A stretch of 64,000 nucleotides of DNA from Yinghuangia soli (lineage in GTDB: Bacteria; Actinomycetota; Actinomycetes; Streptomycetales; Streptomycetaceae). This document shows, one piece after another, positions 27,938 through 37,089 of the stretch. The notes under the pieces were generated by a model. That model had not been told where the DNA came from, did not search any database, and saw only the letters and a program-made list of their open reading frames with translations. The stretch lies in assembly GCF_021502675.1 (NCBI RefSeq), contig NZ_JAKFHA010000017.1:13542-77541 (forward strand), in the 5' to 3' direction. How positions within the stretch are numbered: position 1 is the first letter of the stretch; each line of letters opens with the position of its first letter. A program made the translations under genes and the position numbers.

Positions 27938-29434
27938 TTACCGGTCTCCAAAAATGGTCCGGTGCCAGTCCTTCTTGGCGGCGGCGGTGATGTCGTACAT
28001 CACGTGCTTGATGTTCGTGTACTCGTCGAACGAGTACTGCGACATGTCCTTGCCGAAGCCGGAGGCCTTGTAGCCGCCGTGCGGCATGTCGCTGATGATC
28101 GGGATGTGGTCGTTGACCCACACGCAGCCCGCCTGGATCTCGCGGGTGGCGCGGCCGGCCCGGAACACGTCGCGGGTCCAGGCCGAGGCGGCCAGGCCGT
28201 ACGGCGTGTCGTTGGCGAGGCGGATGCCCTCTTCGTCGCTGTCGAAGGGCAGCACGACCAGGACCGGGCCGAAGATCTCGTCCTGCACGATCTCGGAGTC
28301 CTGGGACACGCCGGTGACCAGGGTCGGGCGGTAGAACGCGCCGTCCGCCAGGGCGCCGCCGGGGGCCTCGCCGCCGACCACGATCTTGGCGCCGTAGCCG
28401 CGGGCGCGGTCGATGAAGCCGGCCACCGACTCCTGCTGGCGGCGCGAGACGAGCGGGCCGTTGTCGGTCGACGGGTCCATCGTGTCGCCGTGCCGGACCG
28501 CGGCGTACAGCTCCGCGACGCCCTCGACGAACGCGTCGAAGAGCGGGCGCTGGACGTACGCGCGGGTCGCCGCGGTGCAGTCCTGGCCGGAGTTGATGAG
28601 CGAGGCGGCGACCGCGCCGTTGATTGCGGCGTCCAGGTCCGCGTCGTCGAAGACCACGAACGGGGCCTTGCCGCCCAGTTCGAGGTGCATGCGCTTGACG
28701 GTGCCCATGGCGACCTCGGCGACGCGCTTGCCGACGCCGGTCGAGCCGGTGAACGAGATCATCGACACGTCGCGGTGGCCCATGAGGTACTCGCCGACCG
28801 TGCGGCCCTTGCCGGTGACCACGTTGACGACACCGTCGGGGATGCCCGCGTCGGTGCACGCCTGGGCGAACATCAGCGAGGTCAGCGGGGTGATCTCGGC
28901 CGGCTTGAGGACGATCGTGTTGCCCGCGGCGATGGCCGGGAGGATCTTCCAGGCGGCCATCTGCAGCGGGTAGTTCCACGGCGCGATGGAGCCGACGACG
29001 CCGATCGCCTCGCGGCGGATCGACGAGGTGTGGTCGGCGCTGTACTCGGCGGACGCCTTGCCCTCGAGGTTGCGCGCGGCACCGGCGAAGTACGAGACGT
29101 TGTCGATCGTGCCGGGCACGTCGAACTCGCGGGTCAGCTTGATCGGCTTGCCGGCCTGCGCGGTCTCGGCGCGCGCGAAGTCCTCGGCGCGCTCCTCGAG
29201 CACCGCGGCGAGGCGGTTCAGGGCGCCCGCGCGGTCCGCCGGAGCGGCCTTCGACCACTCCGGGAACGCCGCCGACGCACTCGCTACCGCGGCATCCACA
29301 TCGGCGGTGTCCGCCAGGGTGACGGTCTCGACGACCTGTCCGTTCGCGGGGTTGGTGACGTCGAACGTCTCACCGGACGATCCGGGGCGCAGGCGGCCCC
29401 CGATGAACTGGTGACCCTCGGCGAAGTCCTGCAT
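27938..29434 (-). CDS. Aminobutyraldehyde-type aldehyde dehydrogenase (first copy)
   Basis: A 498-aa NAD(P)-dependent aldehyde dehydrogenase. The catalytic Cys286 sits in NSGQDCTAATRA, the Glu in HLELGGKAPFVVF, with APWNYPLQMAAWK and FTGSTGVGKRV earlier. The GQDCTA form is typical of gamma-aminobutyraldehyde dehydrogenases (YdcW/PatD type) and related PuuC enzymes. The ATG at 29434 has GGAGG five bases upstream. It lies directly upstream of potABC and the FAD oxidase and is divergent from a PucR regulator, so it probably oxidises the amino-aldehyde made from imported putrescine. A succinate-semialdehyde role is less likely but not excluded. Confidence 0.9.
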   Translation of the reverse strand: MQDFAEGHQFIGGRLRPGSSGETFDVTNPANGQVVETVTLADTADVDAAVASASAAFPEWSKAAPADRAGALNRLAAVLEERAEDFARAETAQAGKPIKLTREFDVPGTIDNVSYFAGAARNLEGKASAEYSADHTSSIRREAIGVVGSIAPWNYPLQMAAWKILPAIAAGNTIVLKPAEITPLTSLMFAQACTDAGIPDGVVNVVTGKGRTVGEYLMGHRDVSMISFTGSTGVGKRVAEVAMGTVKRMHLELGGKAPFVVFDDADLDAAINGAVAASLINSGQDCTAATRAYVQRPLFDAFVEGVAELYAAVRHGDTMDPSTDNGPLVSRRQQESVAGFIDRARGYGAKIVVGGEAPGGALADGAFYRPTLVTGVSQDSEIVQDEIFGPVLVVLPFDSDEEGIRLANDTPYGLAASAWTRDVFRAGRATREIQAGCVWVNDHIPIISDMPHGGYKASGFGKDMSQYSFDEYTNIKHVMYDITAAAKKDWHRTIFGDR

Positions 29435-29902
29435 TCGGCCCTCCACTGGCACTTCTGCTCGAAGCAGCTCGGAGCTGCCCCGGTTCCGGCGGACTGCGGC
29501 GGTCCGGCAGTCCCGACGTGCGCGTTCCCCCACAATCTTGCGGGATGCACGGCCGGAACTGCGTTGCGCTGTGATGCGCTGTCGAGATGCCACCCGGACG
29601 GATGGTCTCCACAGAATCGGCCGTTGTTTGCGATGGAATCCGTCGTCTGCTGCCATTCTGGCTGAGGTATCCATCGGATCGGCGCGTCTACCGCGTCAGC
29701 GTAGGACGATGCCGCGCCGACACCAGGTGCCGCAACTGCCACGGCGACAGGCCAGAGCCCAGTGGCTTTACACATCGGCAAAGGTGCCCTGTCTGTTTTG
29801 GGGGACCCGCAGCCGTTCGGCCCTGCCGTCGTGTGTCGGGCGAAACCTGTCACGATGGAAGCGGTGCGCCGATGCGCATTTACAGGTTGGGGAGGTCAGC
29901 CA
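29435..29902. promoter_or_regulatory. 468-bp divergent control region
   Basis: The shared upstream region of the aldehyde dehydrogenase (-) and the PucR regulator (+). Some stretches are AT-richer than average (for example GAATCGGCCGTTGTTTGCGA at about 29615-29634 and the area around 29770-29810). No strong terminator or reading frame with codon bias is seen. The regulator and the amine pathway genes are probably co-controlled from here. Confidence 0.5.
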
Positions 29903-31516
29903 GTGTTTCCCACGGTCGCCGACGTAGTGGCCCTCGATGCCGTGCGCCGCGGAATGCCCCAGGTGGTCGCGGGCGAGCGCGGGCTGTCCCGACCGGTCCG
30001 CTGGGTGCACATCAGCGAGATCCCGGACGCCGCCCGGCTGCTGCGCGGCGGCGAGCTGGTCCTGGCCACCGGCATCGCGCTGCCCGAGGAGCGCGAGGGA
30101 CTGCAGCGCTACGTCCGCGACCTGGTGGACGTGGACGCGGCGGGCCTGGTCATCGAGCTCGGCCGGCGGTACGCCGACCAGCTCCCCCGGGCCCTGGTCG
30201 CGGCCGCCGAGCAGGCCGGCCTCCCGGTCGTCACGCTGCGCCACGAGACGCACTTCGTGGGCATCACCGAGGCCGTGCACGGGCTGATCATCGACGCCCA
30301 GCTGGCCGAGCTGCAGGCCTCCGAGGCGGTGCACCAGGCGTTCAACGAACTGGCCGTGGAGGGCGCCGAGCCGGCCGACGTGGTGCGCCAGGCGTCCCGC
30401 ATGTCCGGCCGCCCGGTGGTGCTGGAGAACCTCGCCCACCAGGTGCTCGCGTACGACGCCGCCGGGGTGCGCGCCGAGTCGCTCCTCGACCACTGGGAGG
30501 ACCGCTCCCGGCAGGTGCGCCTCGGCGCCCGGACCGGCTTCGACGAGCGGGCCGGCTGGCTGGTCACCATGGTCGGCGCGCGCGGGCACGACTGGGGCCG
30601 GCTGATCCTGGTCGGCGACGGCGGCAACCCGCCGCCGCAGCAGACCATGCTGCTGGAGCGCGCGGCGTCCACGCTGGCGCTGAACCGGCTGGTGGTGCGC
30701 GACCGCGAGACGCTGGAGCGGCAGACCCACCGGACGCTGCTGTCCGGCATCCTGACGCACTCGTACACGGTCGCCGAGGTGACGCTGCGGGCCCGCGCGC
30801 TGGGCGTGCAGCTGGAGGGGCGGCGGCTGGTCGGCGTGGTGCTGCGGCTGCGCCGCGGGGTGACCCCGGCGGCCCTGGAATCCCAGGCCCGGCTGCGCGA
30901 CTTCACCGAGACCGCGGCGGCCGCGGTCCGCGAGCGGCGGCTCGCCGCGCTGGTCGGCGGGCTCGACGACGACAGCGTCGGGCTGCTGGTCGCGCTCAAC
31001 GCGCAGGACACCGAGGACGCCGCCCTCGAGGGCTTCTCGGCCGCGCTGCGCAAGCTCGCCCCGGACTTGGCCGCGGACATCGTCATCGCGGTCGGCTCGT
31101 CGGTCGGCGCGGTGCGCGATGCGCGGCGGTCACTCCTCGAGGCCACCCAGGTCGCGGACGCCGCGGTGCACCAGGGCGGCGGGGCGGCGTTCTACCGGCT
31201 GCCCGACGTGCGGTTGCGCGGCCTGCTGCACCTGCTGCGCGACGATGCGCGGCTGCAGACGTACGTGGAGCGCGAGTTGGGCCCGCTGCTGGCGTACGAC
31301 GCGCAGCACGGAACGCAGTTGGTGCAGATGCTCGGCATCTACCTGGAGCACGGCCGCAACAAGTCGGCGGCGGCGGACGCCGCACACCTGTCGCGGCCGT
31401 CGTTCTACGAACGCCTGCACCGCATCGAGCGGGTGCTGTCGGTGGATCTGGACCAGGTGGAGAGCTGCCTGTCCCTGCATGTCGCACTGCTGGGACTGGA
31501 AGCGCTGCGGCGCTGA
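29903..31516 (+). CDS. PucR-family transcriptional regulator (second copy)
   Basis: A 537-aa regulator. The N-terminal PucR domain starts at once (VFPTVADVVALDAVRRGMPQVVAG, then PVRWVHISEI and LLRGGELVLATGIA). The CdaR/GGDEF-like middle part follows, and the C-terminal HTH reads GRNKSAAADAAHLSRPSFYERLHRIERVL-type. The GTG at 29903 is preferred over an ATG at 29855 because GGAGG lies seven bases before it and the conserved domain begins immediately. Divergent transcription from the aminobutyraldehyde-type dehydrogenase and potABC makes it the likely regulator of that unit. Whether it activates or represses is not visible. The first PucR protein is encoded at 5654. Confidence 0.9.
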   Translation: MFPTVADVVALDAVRRGMPQVVAGERGLSRPVRWVHISEIPDAARLLRGGELVLATGIALPEEREGLQRYVRDLVDVDAAGLVIELGRRYADQLPRALVAAAEQAGLPVVTLRHETHFVGITEAVHGLIIDAQLAELQASEAVHQAFNELAVEGAEPADVVRQASRMSGRPVVLENLAHQVLAYDAAGVRAESLLDHWEDRSRQVRLGARTGFDERAGWLVTMVGARGHDWGRLILVGDGGNPPPQQTMLLERAASTLALNRLVVRDRETLERQTHRTLLSGILTHSYTVAEVTLRARALGVQLEGRRLVGVVLRLRRGVTPAALESQARLRDFTETAAAAVRERRLAALVGGLDDDSVGLLVALNAQDTEDAALEGFSAALRKLAPDLAADIVIAVGSSVGAVRDARRSLLEATQVADAAVHQGGGAAFYRLPDVRLRGLLHLLRDDARLQTYVERELGPLLAYDAQHGTQLVQMLGIYLEHGRNKSAAADAAHLSRPSFYERLHRIERVLSVDLDQVESCLSLHVALLGLEALRR

Positions 31517-31521
31517 GCCGG

Positions 31522-31547
31522 GGCGGCCGGCAGTCTCAGCGGCCGCC
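31522..31547. terminator. Short hairpin between convergent genes
   Basis: An 8-bp stem GGCGGCCG/CGGCCGCC (31522-31529 with 31540-31547) with a ten-base loop, between the PucR stop and the kinase stop. Confidence 0.5.
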
Positions 31548-31576
31548 TGTCCGCCCCCTGCGCCCCCTGCCCTGGC

Positions 31577-33577
31577 TCAGCCGCCGGCCAGCTTGAGGTT
31601 CTGCAGCGCCCAGAAGAACAGCGCCTGGTCGCGCTCCCAGTTGGCCGCGTTGCTCCGGACGTCGACCTCGACGTACAGGCCGTTCTCGATGAACGCGGTG
31701 AGCACGGCGTGGAGTTCGTCGCCGCCCTCGGTCCAGGTGTACTCCCACACCACGCCGGGGTTGCCGCGGATCGTGCGCTCCTCGAAGCGGATCAGCTTGT
31801 AGCCGGAGAACACCGCGACCGACCGCTGCTCCTGCGGACGCCACTGCTCCAGCAGGTCGTCGGTCTGCTTGAAGGCGGTGCGCGCGGCCAGCATCGACGG
31901 CGGGCTCGGGGCGTCGTAGCGCACCACGCCGTCCTGCTCGTTGCGCCGCCAGCCTTGGGGCACCGGCCAGGCGAAGCGCTTCTCGTCCGCGGTGGCGACC
32001 GGGATCGGCGCCGCGGCGACGACCGTGGCCTCGGCTGGGTAGACGGGGGCCTTCGGTGCCTGGGTGGCCGGTGCGCTGGTCGGCGGGCCTGCGGAGGCAC
32101 TCGGCCCGGCGCCGTCCGTCGGGTCCTGCGATGCCGAGACGGAACTCCCGGTCTGCGCCTGGTTCTTCGCCTTGTCGTCGTCGCCCCCGCCGGACGCCAG
32201 CACGGCGCCGATCACGATCGCCGCGACGACCGCGGCCGCGCTCGGCCCCACCACGACGGGCTTCCGCCACCACGGGCGCGCGGCCGGCGGGCCGACCTCG
32301 CGGGTCGGCGTCGCGGTGCCCGGCAGGACGGTGGCGGGGGTGGTGTCCCCCGGCATCGGCGACAGCGTCACCGGTACCTCGTCGCGGGGCGGCGGGGCCG
32401 GTACGCGGGGCAGTTCCTCGGTCACCTGCCCGGGCGGGGGCCCGACCGGCGGTCGGGCGGCGGGCATCAGCAGCGAAGCGGTGGCGTCCTCGCCGCGCGG
32501 TGCGGCGGGCGCCTGCTGGGCCGCCGGGTTCAGGACCGTGCGCAGGTCCTGAGTGCCGTCACCGGGTGCGCCGGGCCCCGCGGACTCGTCGAGTTCCGGC
32601 GCCTGCGCCGGTGCGGCGGTGCCGGACGCGGCGGCCTCGGGAGCGGCGCCGCCGGCCACGGCCCCCGGTTCGAGCTGCCAGGTCGGGGCGTCCGCGGCGA
32701 GGGCGACGACCTCCCGGGTGGGGTCGTTGCTGTGCCGCCTGGCCTCGGCGTCGAGCACGGTCTGCAGGCCGGCCATCACCGCGGCGGCGTCCGGGCGGGC
32801 CTCCGGGTCGCGCGCGAAGAGGGCGCGCACCAGCGGCTCCAACGGACCCGTGGCGTCCGGTACTTCGGGTTCCGCGATGACGATCGCGGCGAGCGTGGCG
32901 ACCGGCGTGGAGCGGCGGAACGGCGAGCTGCCGGTGACCGCGGCGCACAGCGTGACACCCAGCGACCACAGGTCGGATGCGGGGCCCGGGCTGTCGCTCT
33001 CGATGCGCTCGGGGGCCATGAACTCCGGCGAGCCGACGATCGCCCCGGTGCCGGTGAGGCCGGTGCTGCCCTCCAGCGCGGCGATGCCGAAGTCGGTGAG
33101 GACGGCGTGCCCGTCGGCCTCGATCATCACGTTGCCGGGCTTCACGTCGCGGTGCAGCACGCCGTGCTCGTGGACCACCCGCAGGGCCCGGGCGATTTGC
33201 ACGCCTATGGCTGCCGCGTCCTGCGGAGTCAGCGGGCCGTCTTCGTCCAAAACCGCATCAAGGGAACGAGCGGCGAGAAGTTCCATGACGATCCACAGAC
33301 GATCGTCGTCCTCGACATAGTCGTAGACCCGCACCACATTCGGATGGTTGATGCGCGCCGTGGCGCGCGCCTCGCGAAGCGACCGCTCACGCCGGTTCTG
33401 GTCCTCGGAATGGTGGCCGAAAACCACATTGAGCACCTTGGCCGCCACCGGCCGGTCCAGGAGCTCGTCGTGGGCCCGCCAGACGGTACCCATCCCTCCG
33501 CTCCCGATGACGCTGACCAGCCGATACCGGCCACCGACCACGTGGCCTCTCTCGGCGTGCTCCTGCCCGCGCGGCAT
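31577..33577 (-). CDS. Transmembrane Ser/Thr protein kinase (Hanks type)
   Basis: A 666-aa receptor-like kinase. The kinase domain (about residues 17-278) has the glycine loop IGSGGMGTVW, Lys47 (VAAKV), HRDVKPGN with catalytic Asp145, DFG at 163-165 and the activation segment ending SPEFMAPER. A long Pro/Ala-rich linker leads to one membrane helix (about 441-463). The outside part has an Ala/Pro/Ser-rich stalk and a C-terminal domain (about 535-666) that is not a PASTA repeat. I do not recognise that sensor domain; it contains FAWPVPQGWRRNEQDGVVRY and WEYTWTEG. The start at 33577 is uncertain; ATG 33607 is an alternative. It is divergent from the LPxTG protein gene. Targets are unknown. Confidence 0.88.
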   Translation of the reverse strand: MPRGQEHAERGHVVGGRYRLVSVIGSGGMGTVWRAHDELLDRPVAAKVLNVVFGHHSEDQNRRERSLREARATARINHPNVVRVYDYVEDDDRLWIVMELLAARSLDAVLDEDGPLTPQDAAAIGVQIARALRVVHEHGVLHRDVKPGNVMIEADGHAVLTDFGIAALEGSTGLTGTGAIVGSPEFMAPERIESDSPGPASDLWSLGVTLCAAVTGSSPFRRSTPVATLAAIVIAEPEVPDATGPLEPLVRALFARDPEARPDAAAVMAGLQTVLDAEARRHSNDPTREVVALAADAPTWQLEPGAVAGGAAPEAAASGTAAPAQAPELDESAGPGAPGDGTQDLRTVLNPAAQQAPAAPRGEDATASLLMPAARPPVGPPPGQVTEELPRVPAPPPRDEVPVTLSPMPGDTTPATVLPGTATPTREVGPPAARPWWRKPVVVGPSAAAVVAAIVIGAVLASGGGDDDKAKNQAQTGSSVSASQDPTDGAGPSASAGPPTSAPATQAPKAPVYPAEATVVAAAPIPVATADEKRFAWPVPQGWRRNEQDGVVRYDAPSPPSMLAARTAFKQTDDLLEQWRPQEQRSVAVFSGYKLIRFEERTIRGNPGVVWEYTWTEGGDELHAVLTAFIENGLYVEVDVRSNAANWERDQALFFWALQNLKLAGG

Positions 33578-33747
33578 CCCGCCCCCACTCCCCGGTATGC
33601 GGCCCATCCCGGTTTCGGGCGATACCGCTCCCGGGAGTCCGTCAGAATTCCCGGCGGTCCATGGTAAAACAAAGCGACACGGCCATTGGATATGGGTGGG
33701 GAAAAACAAGATCCAATATCCGGCCAATCCTTCCTAGGGGGCTACGC

Positions 33748-34980
33748 GTGGCCATCCCACGCAATTTCCGATCAGAATCGGTCAAAAGGGCAGCAGTCAT
33801 TGTCGCCTTCCCGGTCGGCCTGGCGCTGACGCTGCAGGCGGGGCTCGCGTTCGCGCATACCGGCGGCGACGGCAGGCCCGGGGGGCACCACCACGGCGGC
33901 TACACGCGCACCGCCACCGGCACCCAGCCGGGCGGGCCGTCCACCACGAGCAGCCCCGGGGGCGAGAACCCCGGGGGCGAGAATCCCGGCGGCGAAAGCC
34001 CCGGCGGGGAGAACCCGGGCGGGGAGACCCCCGGCGGCGAAAGCCCGAGCACGCGTACGACACGGCCGTCGACCGGGCCCACCACGCCCACGTACACGCC
34101 GTCGACCCGTACGACGAGTCCGAACACCTCGCCGACGGCGACCACGACGCCGACCACGGCACCGACCACGGCCACTCCCACCGGACCCACCGGTCCGACC
34201 ACGGGCGCCCCCACCACGGGGCCGGCCACGGCGATGCCCTCCGCCATCGTGCGCAGCTACGGCGTGGGCATCAGCCGCAAGATCACGTTCGACGCGAACG
34301 GTGTCGGGACCATCCCGTTCACGGTGTCCAACACCACGAACAAGACCCAACCGGCCCGTGACGTCTACGCGTTCAGCACCAACAAGCTCCAGATCCTGGC
34401 GGTGCCCGGCTGCGTCAGCGCACCGGCCATCGGCGAGGGCTGGCGGGACAGCTACCGCTGTACGCTGCCGTCCCTCAAGCCGGGCGAATCGCGCTCCTGG
34501 AACGCCCAGGTGCGCTACCTGCCCGCACTGGAGCGCGGTGCGGGCTCCGGCGGCGGCCAGGCCGGCCGTGCGGCCCCGGCGCGCCTGCCGGTGATCGAAG
34601 AGATCGACGTCTCCACGTTCTGCGTCATCGTCGTGCCCGCGGGCGCGAAGAACCTGAGCGTGGTGCTCGGCCAGGACGGCCCGCTGCGGTTCGTCTTCGG
34701 CAGCAGCAACGACCCGAACGTCATCAGCTTCACGGTCACCCCCAAGGCGACCTCGGCCGGCGGTACGGGCGGCAACGGCGGTACGGGCAGCGGCTCCAAC
34801 GGGGGCAACGACCCCGTCACGCCGACCGCACTGCCCAAGACCGGTGCGGCCCCGTCGATCCTGTCCATGGCAGGCGGTGCACTGGGCCTGCTGATCCTCG
34901 GCTTCGGCCTCGTCGGCGCGGCCAGATTGCGCGCCCAGGCGCAGGTCCTGCGCGAGGCGTCGGAAGGCTCGACCGCCTGA
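33748..34980 (+). CDS. LPxTG-anchored cell-wall surface protein
   Basis: A 410-aa exported protein. A signal peptide (about residues 1-36, ending AFAHT) is followed by a short Gly/His patch and six pentapeptide repeats PGGE(N/S/T) at residues 70-99. A Thr/Pro-rich stalk resembling a glycosylated spacer runs to about residue 168, then a globular domain of about 190 residues with the Cys residues VPGCVS, YRCTLP and TFCVIV. Near the end comes a sortase motif LPKTG, a hydrophobic helix and a tail with Arg residues. The GTG at 33748 follows AGGGGG by six bases. It would be covalently attached by sortase; no sortase gene is in the window. It is divergent from the receptor kinase, so a functional link is possible but unproven. 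Confidence 0.88.
   Translation: MAIPRNFRSESVKRAAVIVAFPVGLALTLQAGLAFAHTGGDGRPGGHHHGGYTRTATGTQPGGPSTTSSPGGENPGGENPGGESPGGENPGGETPGGESPSTRTTRPSTGPTTPTYTPSTRTTSPNTSPTATTTPTTAPTTATPTGPTGPTTGAPTTGPATAMPSAIVRSYGVGISRKITFDANGVGTIPFTVSNTTNKTQPARDVYAFSTNKLQILAVPGCVSAPAIGEGWRDSYRCTLPSLKPGESRSWNAQVRYLPALERGAGSGGGQAGRAAPARLPVIEEIDVSTFCVIVVPAGAKNLSVVLGQDGPLRFVFGSSNDPNVISFTVTPKATSAGGTGGNGGTGSGSNGGNDPVTPTALPKTGAAPSILSMAGGALGLLILGFGLVGAARLRAQAQVLREASEGSTA
33955..34044 (+). repeat. Six-copy 15-bp coding tandem repeat
   Basis: Six consecutive 15-bp units encoding PGGEN, PGGEN, PGGES, PGGEN, PGGET and PGGES within the LPxTG protein gene. The units differ at the third codon positions and last residue. Slippage could change stalk length between strains. 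Confidence 0.9.
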
Positions 34981-35002
34981 CGGACAGCGGACGGTCGAAA
35001 AC

Positions 35003-35042
35003 AGTGCGGGTCGCCAACCAACCCTGGCGACCCGCACTTTTC
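35003..35042. terminator. Rho-independent terminator with T tract
   Basis: A perfect 14-bp stem (35003-35016 with 35025-35038), an eight-base loop and a TTTT run ending at 35042. It lies between the convergent LPxTG protein gene and the small membrane protein gene. Confidence 0.93.
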
Positions 35043-35058
35043 CGTCTCCGCTCCGGTA

Positions 35059-35247
35059 TCAGGCAGCCTGCCTGCGGGACTTGGTCGCGATGCGGAAGAT
35101 GCCGAAGAGCAGGTCGAGCGCGCCGACCGCGACCAGGATGAGCCCGAGCTTGTCGAGCGCGATCCCCGGCAGGTCCACGTCGCCTGCGTACAGCTTGAGC
35201 ACCAGCCCGAGCACGATCCCCAGCGTCCCGATCACCACGTCGCGCAT
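35059..35247 (-). CDS. Small two-helix membrane protein
   Basis: A 62-aa protein of unknown function. The ATG at 35247 is preceded by AAGGGGGCAGGG. Two hydrophobic helices (about residues 3-20 and 31-52) are joined by a short polar loop, and a basic tail KSRRQAA ends the protein, so both ends are probably cytosolic. It resembles small conserved actinomycete membrane proteins that lack assigned functions; I cannot name its family. It ends 17 bp from the terminator shared with the LPxTG gene. Confidence 0.75.
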   Translation of the reverse strand: MRDVVIGTLGIVLGLVLKLYAGDVDLPGIALDKLGLILVAVGALDLLFGIFRIATKSRRQAA

Positions 35248-35359
35248 CCCTGCCCCCTTTTCGCCGTGTCCGAGTTCGTCCCGAAGTAAAACCATTCGCA
35301 GGGGTGAACTCCAGCCCGAATCCTCGCGAACTGGCTTACCCAGACCTAGCGTTCCGCCC

Positions 35360-35740
35360 ATGGTCACCTCGAAACACGAGGCGTCGCACCGGATCTTCCA
35401 GGAACGGCCTGAGCTCCTCAGGCCGGTCTTCGAGATCTTGGTGCCGAGGCGCTGGCGGCCGCGGACGACGATACGGCCAAGTACTTCGGGCAATTCCTGG
35501 ACATCGGTCTGACCGATACGCCGGCGAGCAAGATCTGGAGGAACCTCATGACCGTGCGCGACTACTTCCCGCATCGGGACACGCTCATCGGCAGGACCAT
35601 TCGCGAGAGCCTCGCGCAGGGACGCGAGGAAGGGCGCGAAGAAGGGGTCGTCGCCGGGCGGGCGGAGCGAGGTCCTGGATGCGTGGCTGGACCGTGCGCT
35701 GTCCGTCGGCGAGGCCGAGGATCTGTTCGCCGGCCAGTGA
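35360..35740 (+). pseudogene. Remnant of a conserved actinomycete Rpn/PD-(D/E)XK-like protein
   Basis: The first part (from ATG 35360) encodes MVTSKHEASHRIFQERPELL then RPVFEIL, the typical start of a roughly 300-aa family abundant in Streptomyces. After about 30 codons the frame shifts straight to a piece of the C-terminal half: DDDTAKYFGQFLDIGLTDTP, ASKIWRNLMTVRDYFPH, then REEGREEGVVAGRAE. A second shift is needed to continue EVLDAWLDRALSVGEAEDLF to the stop at 35738-35740. The central nuclease-like region is deleted. At least one large deletion and two frame changes make it non-functional. The family identification is from memory; the broken frames are seen directly. Confidence 0.8.
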
Positions 35741-35771
35741 GTGACGGGCCCTCGCCCGACTCGTGCCGCGG

Positions 35772-36983
35772 TCAGCGGGCGAGGCGGGTGAGGGCCTTTT
35801 TGACGGCGGGGCGGTCGACGTAGTCGGCGAGGGTCTTGGTGCCGCGCACGATGTTGCGGAAGGCGGACCAGGCCTTGGGGACGGTGGCGATGGCGGTGTG
35901 GAAGACCGCGGGGCGGCGTTCGAAGGCGGCGAGCATGAGGCGGCCGGCGCGCATTTCGCGGCCGAGGGTGCTCTCGATGCGGGTGCGGTACGCCTCGGCG
36001 GCTTCCTTGACGTCGGCGTCGGTGGCGGCGGCCGCGATGCGGGCGGCGGATTCGCCGGCCGCGCGGCCGCTGCGGAGGGCGAAGGAGATGCCTTCGCGGG
36101 TCCAGGGTTCGAGGAGGCCCGCGGCGTCGCCGGCGACGAGGACGCGGCCGCGGGCGAGCGGGGATTCGTCGGTGCGGCAGCGGGTGAGGTGGCCTGAGGT
36201 GAGGTGCGGGCGGAAGCCGGAGAGGGCCTGGCTCGCGATGAAGTCGCGGAGGTAGGCGCGGGTGGCCTCGCCGTTGCCGCGGGCGCAGATGACGCCGACG
36301 GTGAGCACGTCGTCCTTGGGGAAGACCCAGGCGTACGAGCCGGGCACCGGGCCCCAGTCGATGAGGACGCGGCCGCGCCAGTGGTCGGCGACCTCGCGCG
36401 GGACCGGGATCTCGGCTTCGAGGCCGAGGTCGACCTGGGCGAAGGAGACGCCGACGTACGCGCTGCTGCGGCCCGCGCTGCCGTCGGCGCCGACCAGGGC
36501 GCGGGCGCGCAGGGTGCTGCCGTCGGCGAGGGTGAGGACCGCGGTGTCGGCGTCCTGGTCGATGCGCTGGACGGTGGTGTCCTGGCGGATCTCGGCGCCG
36601 GCCGCACGGGCCGCGCCGACCAGGGCGGCGTCGAATTCGGGGCGGTTGACCAGGGCGAACAGCGGGGCGCGGGAGCGCAGTTGCCGGGAGCGGTGCCAGC
36701 GGCCGCGGACGGTGAAGTCGACGGTGTGCACGTAGCCCTTGAGCGGCGGCCGGAAGTCGCGCGGCAGCGCGTCCGCGGAGGGGCCGATGATGCCGCCGCC
36801 GCAGGTCTTGTAGCGGGGCAGGACGGCCTTCTCGACCAGCAGCACGCTGCGGCCCGCCTCGGCGGCGGCGAGGGCCGCGGTGGCGCCCGCGGGGCCCGCT
36901 CCGACGACCACGACGTCCCAGGTCCGCTCGTCGTCGGCAGGCGCGGGGATGGGCTGTTCGGGGGTGCCGGGGGTGCTGGTCAT
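35772..36983 (-). CDS. Geranylgeranyl reductase family flavoprotein
   Basis: A 403-aa FAD-dependent oxidoreductase. The N-terminal dinucleotide-binding motif VVVGAGPAGATAA is followed by KAVLPRYKTCGGGI (typical of GGR/CrtI-like reductases), GADGSAGRSS in the middle and AGDAAGLLEPWTREGISFAL for FAD binding. Such enzymes reduce isoprenoid double bonds, for example in menaquinone or lipid side chains. The ATG at 36983 starts a short Pro-rich tail before the Rossmann fold. It is divergent from the antiporter gene and convergent with the pseudogene. No quinone or carotenoid genes are nearby, so the substrate is undecided. Confidence 0.87.
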   Translation of the reverse strand: MTSTPGTPEQPIPAPADDERTWDVVVVGAGPAGATAALAAAEAGRSVLLVEKAVLPRYKTCGGGIIGPSADALPRDFRPPLKGYVHTVDFTVRGRWHRSRQLRSRAPLFALVNRPEFDAALVGAARAAGAEIRQDTTVQRIDQDADTAVLTLADGSTLRARALVGADGSAGRSSAYVGVSFAQVDLGLEAEIPVPREVADHWRGRVLIDWGPVPGSYAWVFPKDDVLTVGVICARGNGEATRAYLRDFIASQALSGFRPHLTSGHLTRCRTDESPLARGRVLVAGDAAGLLEPWTREGISFALRSGRAAGESAARIAAAATDADVKEAAEAYRTRIESTLGREMRAGRLMLAAFERRPAVFHTAIATVPKAWSAFRNIVRGTKTLADYVDRPAVKKALTRLAR

Positions 36984-37089
36984 GGGCCCTGAGCTTATCG
37001 AGCGGCGGCAGCGGGCCGTGCCGGGCGGTCGCCGCCGCGGCCTGCCGGAGCAACCCGCGAGGCTGCGGTGATTTGTCGGATTTCTTACG

